DNA of 17,658 nucleotides from Hamiltosporidium magnivora (taxonomy: Eukaryota; Microsporidia; Dubosqiidae), in assembly GCA_004325065.1 (NCBI GenBank), contig PITI01000185.1, forward strand, positions 1-17,658. Reading direction: 5' to 3'. This document shows, piece by piece, positions 10,254 to 17,658 of this stretch. The position numbers and the translations under genes were made by a program. The first letter of the stretch is position 1, and each line of letters begins with the position of its first letter. Below the pieces are notes generated by a model, which saw nothing but the letters and a program-made list of their open reading frames with translations, searched no databases and had not been told where the DNA came from.

Positions 10254-10612
10254 TAATTAAAATGTGATTTAAGTAACTGTTTCTTTAAGCAAATTAAATT
10301 ATAAATTATTTCGTAAACTGAGATGTTTACGAGATAAAAAAAATTATAATTTCATGTAAAAATAAATTGTGATTAAAAATTATAATTTGATACTCTAGAG
10401 AGTTGTGTTTAACAAATATAAATTTTAAAATAAAACTATTTGGAATAAAAATTACATTTATTTTGAAGAATAACAGTCTTATACATTTCCAAATATTGGG
10501 ATAATTTTTTTAAAAAAAAGAAACATAGATTGTACAATTATCATGATTTATAAAATATTTTTGTAAAAGGAAATTTCATTGGTTTTAAATTTTTATTTTT
10601 ACTATTTTATTG
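10254..10612. other. Spacer between Rab and Ssu72 genes
   Basis: A+T-rich, no gene. An AATAAA at 10361-10366 could be the Rab polyadenylation signal. AAATTATAATTT-like blocks recur near 10340 and 10375, which is unremarkable in such composition. Confidence 0.4.
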
Positions 10613-10618
10613 CCCTAA
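10613..10618 (+). promoter_or_regulatory. CCC motif before the Ssu72 start
   Basis: CCC at 10613-10615 is followed by TAA and then the ATG. The three-base spacing implies a nearly leaderless message. It favours the ATG at 10619 over the in-frame ATG six codons downstream. Confidence 0.6.
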
Positions 10619-11200
10619 ATGCCAACCTTTCTAAATATGGCTGTTTGTTGCGCAATGAATCAAAATAGAAGTATGGAAGCACATGGTTTATTACAGAAGA
10701 AGGGGTTTAAAGTATCTTCATATGGTACATCTAATAATATAAAATTACCCGGTATGTCTATTACTCAACCAAATATATATAGTTTTAATACGACATATCG
10801 AGAGATATATAACGATTTGAGAGAAAAAAATGAAAATTTTTATCGAAATACCGGGCTTTTACATTTACTTCAACGAAATATATCTTTAAAAGAAAAACCG
10901 GAATCGTTTTTTGAAGTGGAAAGAGCTTTTGATTTGGTTATAACATGTGAAGAAAGATGTTTTGTTTCTATATTTGAATATTATGGGAGGAAAGAGTATT
11001 TAAACGATTATTCAGATGGTGTTTTCTATTTGGTAAATTTTGATATTAAAGACACGCCGAGTGATGCTATATTAGGTGCAAATGAAATCTTACAATTTGT
11101 TAAAATTATTGAAGATTGTAATCTTGATATTGATACAGCGATAGAAAAATTTTGTGAAATAAAAAAATGTACTCTGCTATATACAGTCTTAAATAAATAA
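10619..11200 (+). CDS. SSU72: RNA polymerase II CTD phosphatase Ssu72
   Basis: Ssu72 removes phosphate from Ser5 (and Ser7) of the RNA polymerase II C-terminal repeats and acts with the cleavage and polyadenylation machinery in the nucleus. The 193-residue product is full length. The cysteine phosphatase signature C-x5-R-S is at 11-18 within CAMNQNRSMEAH, with nucleophile Cys11 and phosphate-binding Arg17. KLPG (42-45), the TTY...YNDL block (58-66), LHLLQRN (81-87), FDLVITCEER (104-113) and VNFDIKD (139-145), containing the probable catalytic Asp142, all match the family in order, as does the LLYTV end (186-190). The frame is intact without an intron. A CCC motif three bases upstream supports the start. 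The broken retrotransposon lies tail to tail just behind it, so the gene's 3' flank has been altered by insertion. Confidence 0.98.
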   Translation: MPTFLNMAVCCAMNQNRSMEAHGLLQKKGFKVSSYGTSNNIKLPGMSITQPNIYSFNTTYREIYNDLREKNENFYRNTGLLHLLQRNISLKEKPESFFEVERAFDLVITCEERCFVSIFEYYGRKEYLNDYSDGVFYLVNFDIKDTPSDAILGANEILQFVKIIEDCNLDIDTAIEKFCEIKKCTLLYTVLNK

Positions 11201-11201
11201 A
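11192..11201 (+). promoter_or_regulatory. Polyadenylation-type AATAAA overlapping the Ssu72 stop
   Basis: Two overlapping AATAAA hexamers (11192-11197 and 11196-11201) span the TAA stop at 11198-11200. If used, the message would have a very short 3' untranslated region, as is common in microsporidia. In DNA of this composition the hexamer is also frequent by chance. Confidence 0.35.
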
Positions 11202-11254
11202 ATATTTGTAATTTTTTGATTTTAATGATTAATATACAAGCAGTAGCTATTCGC

Positions 11255-11790
11255 TTATCAATGCTTTGTTCTATACTTGCTTACTTACTCCGCGGCGCTA
11301 CAGCCCTAGAAGAGCCCGAGCCTTTTTAACAATACTTCTCCATTGTTCTCTATTTTGGACCTAACTTCTTTTCGTATCACATTAAGTTTAATTAAATCTT
11401 CCTCGACATTATCCAGCTATTTTTTTCTTAGTCTGCCTCTTGTTCTCTTACCTTCAGGTATGGCTTTGAATATTTTACCAGCAGCTCTCTTTGTAAACAT
11501 TCTTTCTACGTGCCCGAGCCATCCAAGTCTTCTTTTTTTACAGTGACAATATTGGATTCTTGATATGATCATAAACCTCTTGATTCGTTCTAATTCTCCA
11601 TTCGTTAGTTTAGAAAATTGGTCCATATATTCTTGTTAGTATATTTCTCTCCCATATATCTAGCTTGTTTCATTTTTTTTGGACATCGCCAATGTTTTGG
11701 AAGCATACATTACTATTGGTCTAATAACAGTGCTAAATTTTTGTTTTTTTCTCTTCCGTTATTTAAGTCTTATTTTCTTTATTTTTTAAA
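11255..11790 (-). mobile_element. Broken 3' end of a metazoan-type non-LTR (LINE) retrotransposon
   Basis: Read on the minus strand, successive segments spell the C-terminal region of a LINE reverse-transcriptase polyprotein: VIRPIVMYASKTLAMSKKNE (about 11665-11735), then after two in-frame stops TNGELERIK and RRLGWLGHVERM, then GKIFKAIPEGKRTRGR and LDNVEEDL with a stop in place of the usual Trp, then after a frameshift QNREQWRSIVKKARALLGL ending at a TAG (plus-strand 11298-11300). The order and wording are those of many arthropod and other animal non-LTR elements. The tail after the stop includes GTAAGTAAGCAAGTA-like simple repeat (about 11268-11290), typical of a LINE 3' end. At least three stops and one frameshift show it is dead. 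No upstream polymerase core is visible, so it is 5'-truncated, as is usual for such insertions. The alternative to host-derived transfer is an assembly chimera. Confidence 0.88.
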
Positions 11791-12469
11791 ATTCATATAT
11801 TTTTAAATTTCAGATTAAAATACAAAAGTGTGTCACAAATAAAAGAAAAATAAAAAAAACCAGTAAGACAAGCACATAGAAAAACGGAATAAAAGAGAAA
11901 TACAGTAAAATTCATTTTTTTTATTTGATGATAGTTTTTCTGGTTTTTTTTTAATGATTTTTTTTCATATATTTTTATAATTTATTTTTAATATTCATTA
12001 TTTCCTTTTTTTACTTTTCTTAAATTAGTTTCAACATATTTTTTTATTTTTTTTCGGTTTATAAAAGGCTAATTTTATTAAAATTCTTTACATTATCAGA
12101 AAATAATTATTTTCCTACCAAAAAAGTCGTTTCCCGTCAAAGAAAGCATAATGACGAATATTTTTTGAAACCCATTTGATTTAGTAGATATGATGATCTG
12201 CTGGATTTTACTTTTGGCCAAGGTAAACTTTTGCATGTGGACAGAATGGGGGGGGAGTCAACATAAAATTCGACAATTTGTACATAATATTTTAATTAAT
12301 TATAAATTATATACTTTTTTTATTGATTTTGCTAGTAAATTTTAGGTTTTAACCTTTTTATAGCTCCCAGAAAAACCAATTTCTTTTTATAATTTCAAAA
12401 TATCAGTAAAAGTTTATATTCCGTTTTTACTTAATTAATCAAGTTAGTACATATAATTTGTCTAGTTTA
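11791..12469. other. A+T-rich spacer upstream of the 741-codon gene
   Basis: T-runs dominate 11915-12060, with a short A-rich stretch (about 11820-11910) before it. A less A/T-rich patch at about 12120-12260 includes a run of eight G (12248-12255). No gene or known repeat is recognised; whether the LINE fragment extends further into this spacer cannot be judged. Confidence 0.45.
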
Positions 12470-12479
12470 CCCCTATAAA
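12470..12479 (+). promoter_or_regulatory. CCCC motif and TATAAA before the 741-codon gene
   Basis: CCCC at 12470-12473 is followed immediately by TATAAA and the ATG. This is the strongest version of the start-proximal motif in the window apart from the short gene at 17422, and supports the chosen start. Confidence 0.6.
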
Positions 12480-14705
12480 ATGGTAGTTATAACATTTAAT
12501 AATATTTTGTTTAATCATTTATTTGGTTATTTAAATGTTGTGTGGCAATCAGAGCTCGATACCAGTTTCTATTTAGAACCGAATAATAGCGCCTTTACAG
12601 GTAATGATGGCATCGAGAACTATTATCAAGCATCGAATTACCTTAATCAAGCTTATTCCGAAATAAATCCTTCTTTATGTTCTCCATCTAGTTCTTTATC
12701 AAATCGAGTTCAAACAAATTATTTATCTCCATATACCCAAGAAAATCCTACAAATACGGTCGCATATACGGCATTCAATGACCAACCTAATCCTCAAACA
12801 GTATCCAGTCATTTATATTCGAGTGATATATCCTCGCAGAATATATTGCCAGTTGAAAAGTTACCTCGATTTGATTTGGCATTCTGCCATTTAAAAGAGT
12901 CAAATCAGAATGCATTTTACAATAGAGATGTACCGAACTTTGCGCCAATTTTACAAAACAATGTTTTATCACATCAAGAAGAATATTTCTCATCTATGGA
13001 ACAATATCAAATACCGCACGAAAATAGCAATAGTTTAGATTCAGAAAACAATGTATACGATTCGGAAATCACAAACGCATTAAGTTCGTTGATTAATTTT
13101 CATGAAAATTTTGACTATAAAAGCACAATATCTAATACCGAATTTTTTAATCGAATAACAAACAACATTGATGCATGTGAATCCTTAGAGGCTACATATA
13201 ATTCACAATCACACAAAGAGGGATTGAATATAAGGCTTTTAAAACGGAAAAAATTTGCCGCGACTGCCGAAAATACAGTTTTGCTATCATCAAGAGAAGA
13301 AGGATACAAAATAAAAATGACTTGCGACGTACATCATGATAATACTAGAGAATATTCAATGACCCGATGTAAACCTCTAGATATTATTCTATCACGCCAA
13401 TTGAAAAGTATACAAGAGGGATACAATTCTATTCTCAAATCTTTTATTAAATTGGAGGAATTTGAAAGAAATGATAAAAAAAATGATATCAATGAAATTA
13501 TATTGAATAATATTCATGAACTTAATTTAGATGAAGTTTTTTTAGATAATTTACACGCTCAATCATATAAAGATTTGATTTCTTCGAATATAAAAAATAT
13601 TTTTTATTGCATATTCCTGAAAAACAAAACGTTCATTCGGGAAAAAAAGTCACATCCACAACACTTAACATACACTGTTCAAGAGCTAGAACAAATATTT
13701 TCATCCGAAATTGCAAACTTAAAATCACAGGATAATGATGCTTCTAATGTATTAAAGATATGTTCGTTTTTTGTAGATTATGAGAAGAAACTTTTAAGAG
13801 ATATGAGTATAAGTATGATATTAGAAGCCTTGAAGCTACCGAAAATATCAGGAATTTTTATTAAATTTTATGAATGTTTGAAAATTGATGTATTTTATGA
13901 AATCTTGGTGTTTATCGAACGACATGAAAAAAATGTTGAACAAATTATAAAAAAAAATCATGTGGTTTCAACAATTTTTCTCTTAAATGCATTGGCAATA
14001 GATCTTGATAAAAAAAAATCCATCAATTCACAAGGTAAAATATGGGAGAATTTACATCTTACTTCAAGAGTAAGAATTTATGCAGATATTTTCTACAGGG
14101 GGCAACTTTTTGAATCTCTCTTAAGAAATTTAGAAGAGTACGAAACAAAAGCAAATTGCTATGGAATGCTCAACACATGTAGATTTCTTTTAAATGTGGT
14201 TACCTTTGGAAAATGTCGAAAAACTTTACTTTTTTTGCAAATTCCATGTCTAATAGCAATGATCCTAAATGAATCTTTTATGCTTGATAACAGACAAATC
14301 AAAGAATTTTTTGCTTTTATTTTATTGCTTATTAAAAACAAAAAAACAATTAATAGTCAGGAAGAATTTTATAATGATATGATACAGTATTTTTTTGAGA
14401 CAAATTCTTCAATAATTGATCATTTGGTGAGGTTTAACATATTTCTAATAGAAAAATACACTAATGCGGGGCGAAAAAAACACCTGGGATGTATATTTAT
14501 CTCGAAGTGTAAGAATGTGTTTGAATCTTTAGGGGCTTTGAGCCAAAATATACCACAAAAAGATTTGAAATTGAAACAATTATATGCGTCGCAGCTATAT
14601 TGGATAATGATATTTGGAAATAGAAGTTCAATATATTCGAATAATTTTCGTAATATAACAATTTTGGCTACAAATCTTGAAAGAAAAATCAACGAACTTA
14701 TTTAG
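12480..14705 (+). CDS. Unassigned 741-residue protein, paralogue of the 4455-6800 gene
   Basis: No known family is recognised. The N-terminus (residues 3-22) is hydrophobic and could act as a signal or anchor, though it lacks a basic start. Residues about 25-245 are Asn/Ser/Tyr/Gln-rich and probably disordered. A basic patch LLKRKKF lies at 253-259 and could alternatively suggest nuclear targeting. Residues about 395-715 form the conserved helical domain shared with the other gene: QELEQIFSSEI (401-411), CSFFVDYEK (428-436), STIF (497-500), RNLEEYETKANCY (549-561), MLNTCR (563-568), LQIPCLIAMI (586-595) and SQLYW (704-708). The N-terminal halves of the two proteins do not align beyond composition. 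The frame is intact, and the CCCC signal marks the start. The gene points outward, opposite to its paralogue. The intact frame and the preserved blocks suggest purifying selection on the C-terminal domain. Confidence 0.95.
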   Translation: MVVITFNNILFNHLFGYLNVVWQSELDTSFYLEPNNSAFTGNDGIENYYQASNYLNQAYSEINPSLCSPSSSLSNRVQTNYLSPYTQENPTNTVAYTAFNDQPNPQTVSSHLYSSDISSQNILPVEKLPRFDLAFCHLKESNQNAFYNRDVPNFAPILQNNVLSHQEEYFSSMEQYQIPHENSNSLDSENNVYDSEITNALSSLINFHENFDYKSTISNTEFFNRITNNIDACESLEATYNSQSHKEGLNIRLLKRKKFAATAENTVLLSSREEGYKIKMTCDVHHDNTREYSMTRCKPLDIILSRQLKSIQEGYNSILKSFIKLEEFERNDKKNDINEIILNNIHELNLDEVFLDNLHAQSYKDLISSNIKNIFYCIFLKNKTFIREKKSHPQHLTYTVQELEQIFSSEIANLKSQDNDASNVLKICSFFVDYEKKLLRDMSISMILEALKLPKISGIFIKFYECLKIDVFYEILVFIERHEKNVEQIIKKNHVVSTIFLLNALAIDLDKKKSINSQGKIWENLHLTSRVRIYADIFYRGQLFESLLRNLEEYETKANCYGMLNTCRFLLNVVTFGKCRKTLLFLQIPCLIAMILNESFMLDNRQIKEFFAFILLLIKNKKTINSQEEFYNDMIQYFFETNSSIIDHLVRFNIFLIEKYTNAGRKKHLGCIFISKCKNVFESLGALSQNIPQKDLKLKQLYASQLYWIMIFGNRSSIYSNNFRNITILATNLERKINELI

Positions 14706-14728
14706 TCCAAAAAATTTTTTTCTGAAAT

Positions 14729-14734
14729 AATAAA
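14729..14734 (+). promoter_or_regulatory. AATAAA polyadenylation-type signal
   Basis: An AATAAA hexamer begins 24 bases after the stop of the 741-codon gene. Its position fits a short 3' untranslated region; evidence is positional only. Confidence 0.35.
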
Positions 14735-15430
14735 ATTAGGATTAAAATTTTTTCACTTACATGTATTTTCTTCTATTTCTTTAACTAATAACCTTTTCTC
14801 AAATAAATTTTACTCATCTTTTATATTTATAGTCGGTTCCTCAAATATGATTTCTATTTCTAAAATATAGAATGTTATTTCTTTAAAATGTTTAAAATCT
14901 TCTTCTATATGCATTGCTTGTTTAAAGGGTGTCTATGCCACTCATGCATCACGGTATTCAATAACACTCTTTAAGGCCATTTTTCACTCCCTTCGGGATT
15001 TAGTCTTGACTCAAGCATTATCCGTCGATCAAAAAACGTTTTTGAAATATACTTCTTAGTACTATAGACGGACTCCATATCTAGAAATTTATGAGTATTT
15101 CAAGCCATTTGAAACCAACTTCGGGATTTCGCATCAAGTTTATCTGGACTGCCACATAAAGAATTATCTCCATATTGCATGAAAAAATATAACCTGTTCT
15201 ATTTGCTAATAGACTATAAATCGTAAGATTCTCTGTTTCAACTATTTAGTGAGTCTTGGGAAGCGATCCTAATTCATTGAGTTTTGTCTTATTTTTGCCC
15301 TTATCTTTAAGATATATTATCAGCTATGATAATAATTCGGAAAACGAAAATTCTAGCTTACCACTTTAGTTAATAAATTCTGATGGTAAAGTAATTTATT
15401 ATATTAATATACATTTTCTAATTAAGCTTT
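14735..15430. other. Spacer with a faint, diverged tandem duplication
   Basis: No gene is seen. AAGGCCATTT followed by CTTCGGGATTT (from 14973) recurs as AAGCCATTT followed by CTTCGGGATTT (from 15102). Weaker echoes follow in order (GCATTATC and GAATTATC near 15015 and 15162; ACTATA near 15060 and 15210). The patch is less A/T-rich than the surrounding spacer and may be decayed repeat DNA of unknown origin. Confidence 0.35.
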
Positions 15431-15650
15431 CTCCACTATGTCGGGAGCAAAATTGGCTTGGGGTATTCTCTGCTTGTAGTAAGAGGGGACACAAAGGGAC
15501 TGGTCCTCATGTTTGCGGTTGGGCGTAAAACTAAGAACTTACACTTTAAAACTATCTTGTTACAAAACCCGAAAAAGATCGGCGGCAGTATTACTGAGGT
15601 TGGCCAAGGCTCATACAGTGATGTAATTCCGATGAGGACATACCTTTTCT
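15431..15650. other. G+C-richer island of unknown origin
   Basis: About 200 bases with blocks such as GTCGGGAGC, GAGGGGACACAAAGGGAC, GCGGTTGGGCG and GATCGGCGGCAG stand out from flanks that are almost pure A/T. An 88-codon frame (15458-15724) crosses it, but the frame ends in a run of Phe/Tyr/Leu made from T-rich spacer, has no CCC start signal and shows no known domain. It is most likely a fragment of a mobile element or another transferred piece; I could not identify it. Confidence 0.45.
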
Positions 15651-16311
15651 TCTTTTATTTTAAACTCTATCTTTACTTTTTTTATATCCAAATCTTCATT
15701 TATGTTTATTGTCGTTTCCTCTAATCTGGTCTAGGTTACCAAAATATATTAATATAATAAATTACATAAGAACATAAAAAATAGTACGCAATAATTGCTT
15801 TATATATTTAGAATTAAAGTTTTCAATTTACATCTTTTTAATAGTATAAAAATGTAGAAGACCATGCGACAATCTGAAATTACTAGTGGTCTTCTTTTAA
15901 TCTACTCTAGGGTATTAAAAACAATTAAAGCTGAATCTTTTGACTGTTAGTAGCATTTAGATATATCTATCGTTCATTTTCTTGTATTATAAATGTAATT
16001 ACCTTTATAAATGCAAGATTATTTTTTTGCTTTTGATATAATAAATTGAAACTATAACAGAAAATTTTTCATGAACATATTTACTGAATTTTAAAATAAG
16101 TAAACTCTATAAAGAATCTGGCTTAATAAACTGCGCAAAATTTTTTATTTAGTATGTTTACTAAAAATAATAAAGTAAAAGAGTTTAATATAATTCATCA
16201 TTTGATTTAAAGTTTAGCATTCTATCATGGAATTATTGTTTATACTCACAATAAAATATCTGCAAATATAATGATTGCTTAGCTTCTTACCCAATTTATT
16301 CTTTAAATTTT
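15651..16311. other. A+T-rich spacer, nothing recognised
   Basis: No open frame, RNA gene or repeat was recognised in this stretch. Confidence 0.5.
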
Positions 16312-16920
16312 AATGATGAAGAGAAGATAAGCTAATTAAAAACCTTCTGCATGAAATGAGTTTAAATTAAGGGTAAAATACTTGTTCAGATTTTTGAGGT
16401 ATAATGATAAAATTCATTTTGCCTGTATCTCGCGAAAATACTATTGTTAGTAAAAATTGTATGCACATACACCTTTTCCACGGTGATATTTTAACTTTTA
16501 TACATCTATTTTTAAAAAAACGGTTGAATTTTTGGTGATTGAAAAAAGAAAAATTATGAACCTAGCCTGGTCACATCGGATAAACGACTAAGCACCTAAA
16601 GATACAGAAAAACATAAAAGTTCAAAAAACCAGAAAGCTAGGTATCAATTTATACATATTTTTATGTCGTTGCAAGTCTTATGACTACATATAGATCGCT
16701 GGTATATCTTTGCTATAGGTCGATTAGCCTAGAAAAATTAGAACAAGTAGTAAAGCTGCTGGTTTCGAAAGGCAAAAGAAAACCAAGGTTTAACTTTATA
16801 TCATAGTTTAAAATTTATAGCAACGAACTTATGAGAATTTTTCGCTGATTAAGTTGGTTTTAAGCGCCTATTATATGAAAATTTGCAAGATTCTGGTATA
16901 TTAAAAGATGTGATAAAGTA
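16312..16920 (+). repeat. Dispersed repeat, copy 3 (eroded, internally deleted)
   Basis: Collinear matches to copy 2 run along the whole element: GAAGATAAGC...CCTTCTGCAT...ATGAGT (16321-16360 against 7507-7545), TATGCA...ACCTTTTCCACG (16459-16482 against 7651-7672), ACCTAGCCT...TCGG...GACTAAGCACCT (16560-16600 against 7752-7790), CAACGAAC...TTAAG...GCGCCT...ATGAAAATTTGCAAG (16821-16890 against 8008-8089) and AAAAGATGTGATA (16903-16915 against 8200-8212). About 100 bases of the 3' part of copy 2, roughly 8090-8195, are missing. Many differences are G or C in copy 2 and A or T here, so this is probably the oldest copy. Boundaries are approximate. Confidence 0.7.
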
Positions 16921-17405
16921 CCAAGGAAACAATTTTCCAATTAAAGCCAGAACCGATCTATTGCCAAAAAAACATAATAGATGCCACTTTCAAAAATAAA
17001 ACTTAAGTTCTAAATAATGTTTTTACGATGTATTTAAAAGAATTCGAGTACACATGAATTTAGAAACATCTTCGGTCGAGATTAATCAAAAAAATGATTA
17101 AAAATTTTCCTTGGTTAAAAATATGTTTGGACTCGGGATATAAGTGATTAAAGTGCTTAATTGAAGTACATAGAGTTAAGAACAAGAAGAAAATATAGAT
17201 TGCAATACTTGTGTATAAAGATTAAAATGCTTGGTGTGTAAATACAGTTAACTAAACGCAATTATGGGGATATAATCTCCAAAATCAAAACAAAGACTTA
17301 AAATATAGAAATAAGTCATTTCTAAAGAATGGAGAATAAATAAACTTAAACCTGCAAAAAAAGTAGCCGTATAAAATAATCAATCTAAAATTTTTATTCC
17401 TTTTA
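16921..17405. other. A-rich spacer, nothing recognised
   Basis: The plus strand is A-biased. No open frame or repeat was recognised. The end of this stretch would contain the promoter of the short gene that follows. Confidence 0.45.
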
Positions 17406-17421
17406 CCCCCTTTCCCTTATT
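17406..17421 (+). promoter_or_regulatory. Double C-run before the 44-codon gene
   Basis: CCCCC at 17406-17410 and CCC at 17414-17416 precede the ATG at 17422. The second run is five bases from the start, the same arrangement as at the Rab, Ssu72 and 741-codon genes. Two C-runs in a region almost devoid of C are conspicuous, and this is the main reason for calling the short gene. Confidence 0.55.
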
Positions 17422-17556
17422 ATGGATTCAGAAACAAATTTAAAAAACTGTTTAGACAATTACAATGAAATTTTAATAGATTTTAAAAACACTATAAAAG
17501 AATCCATAAATTTACTTGAAACCTTTAAAAACAAAGTGGTTGGAAATAAACAATAA
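17422..17556 (+). CDS. Putative 44-residue helical protein
   Basis: The frame begins MDSETNLKNC and ends VVGNKQ before TAA. It lies directly behind two C-runs at the spacing seen before the other genes here. The product is acidic at the start and basic at the end. Hydrophobic residues recur at heptad-like spacing (Leu7, Leu11, Ile17, Leu18, Ile25, Ile29, Leu31, Leu32), so a single amphipathic helix or coiled coil is likely, as in small subunits of kinetochore, tethering or Mediator-type complexes. I cannot assign it to one. Codon use is ordinary for the window, and an AATAAA lies at 17634-17639. It could be a chance frame or one exon of a longer gene continuing past the window. Confidence 0.5.
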   Translation: MDSETNLKNCLDNYNEILIDFKNTIKESINLLETFKNKVVGNKQ

Positions 17557-17633
17557 TTTTTTTTTTTAGTTTTAAATTATTGCTTTTCATAGTTTTTTTT
17601 AATACAAAAAATTTCATTTCAGTTTTTTAGAAA

Positions 17634-17639
17634 AATAAA
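17634..17639 (+). promoter_or_regulatory. AATAAA polyadenylation-type signal
   Basis: This hexamer lies 78 bases after the stop of the short gene at the window's end. In this composition it may be coincidental. Confidence 0.25.
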
Positions 17640-17658
17640 TTTGTATTTTTAAATTTTT

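Noticed and set aside
11343..11806. Plus-strand frames of 67 and 62 codons
   Set aside because: They are antisense shadows of the LINE fragment, whose minus-strand reading gives clear family motifs.
12248..12255. Run of eight G upstream of the 741-codon gene as a possible regulatory element
   Set aside because: It is 225 bases from the start, single, and no partner G-runs exist for a quadruplex.
15458..15724. 88-codon frame over the G+C-rich island
   Set aside because: The second half encodes only T-rich spacer (Phe/Tyr/Leu runs), and no homology or start signal is seen.

Overview
The window looks like part of the nuclear genome of a microsporidian with a large, gene-poor, very A+T-rich genome. 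Three points support this. All recognisable genes are intron-free eukaryotic genes (a Rab GTPase and the RNA polymerase II CTD phosphatase Ssu72). Four of the five genes I call carry a short CCC/CCCC run 3 to 6 bases before the start codon, the promoter-like signal described for microsporidia. Coding sequence fills only about a third of the window, the rest being A/T-rich spacer and decayed repeats. Genus cannot be fixed from the sequence alone; Hamiltosporidium-, Edhazardia- or Anncaliia-like genomes would fit.

Layout. Bases 1-185 are the 3' part of a dispersed repeat. Bases 186-4400 are a gene desert. A 781-codon gene lies on the minus strand at 4455-6800. A fuller copy of the dispersed repeat sits at about 7495-8223, followed by a patch of possibly decayed coding sequence near 8940-9260. 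A Rab GTPase (9657-10253) and Ssu72 (10619-11200) follow on the plus strand. Directly behind Ssu72, in the opposite orientation, is the broken 3' end of a metazoan-type non-LTR retrotransposon (about 11255-11790). A 741-codon plus-strand gene (12480-14705) is a clear paralogue of the 781-codon gene. The remainder is spacer, a G+C-richer island (15431-15650), a third, heavily eroded copy of the dispersed repeat (about 16312-16920), and a very short gene of 44 codons with a strong CCC signal (17422-17556).

How the genes relate. Rab and Ssu72 are housekeeping genes (vesicle traffic; transcription termination and CTD dephosphorylation) and share orientation but probably not a transcript. The most novel content is the paralogous pair on either side of them, pointing outward. 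Each has a hydrophobic N-terminus, a long diverged Asn/Ser-rich low-complexity region and a conserved helical C-terminal domain of about 320 residues that I cannot assign to a known family. The pair looks like a lineage-specific family, possibly secreted, but no function can be read from the sequence. The repeats and the LINE remnant show that mobile DNA, possibly acquired from an animal host, helped create the large spacers.
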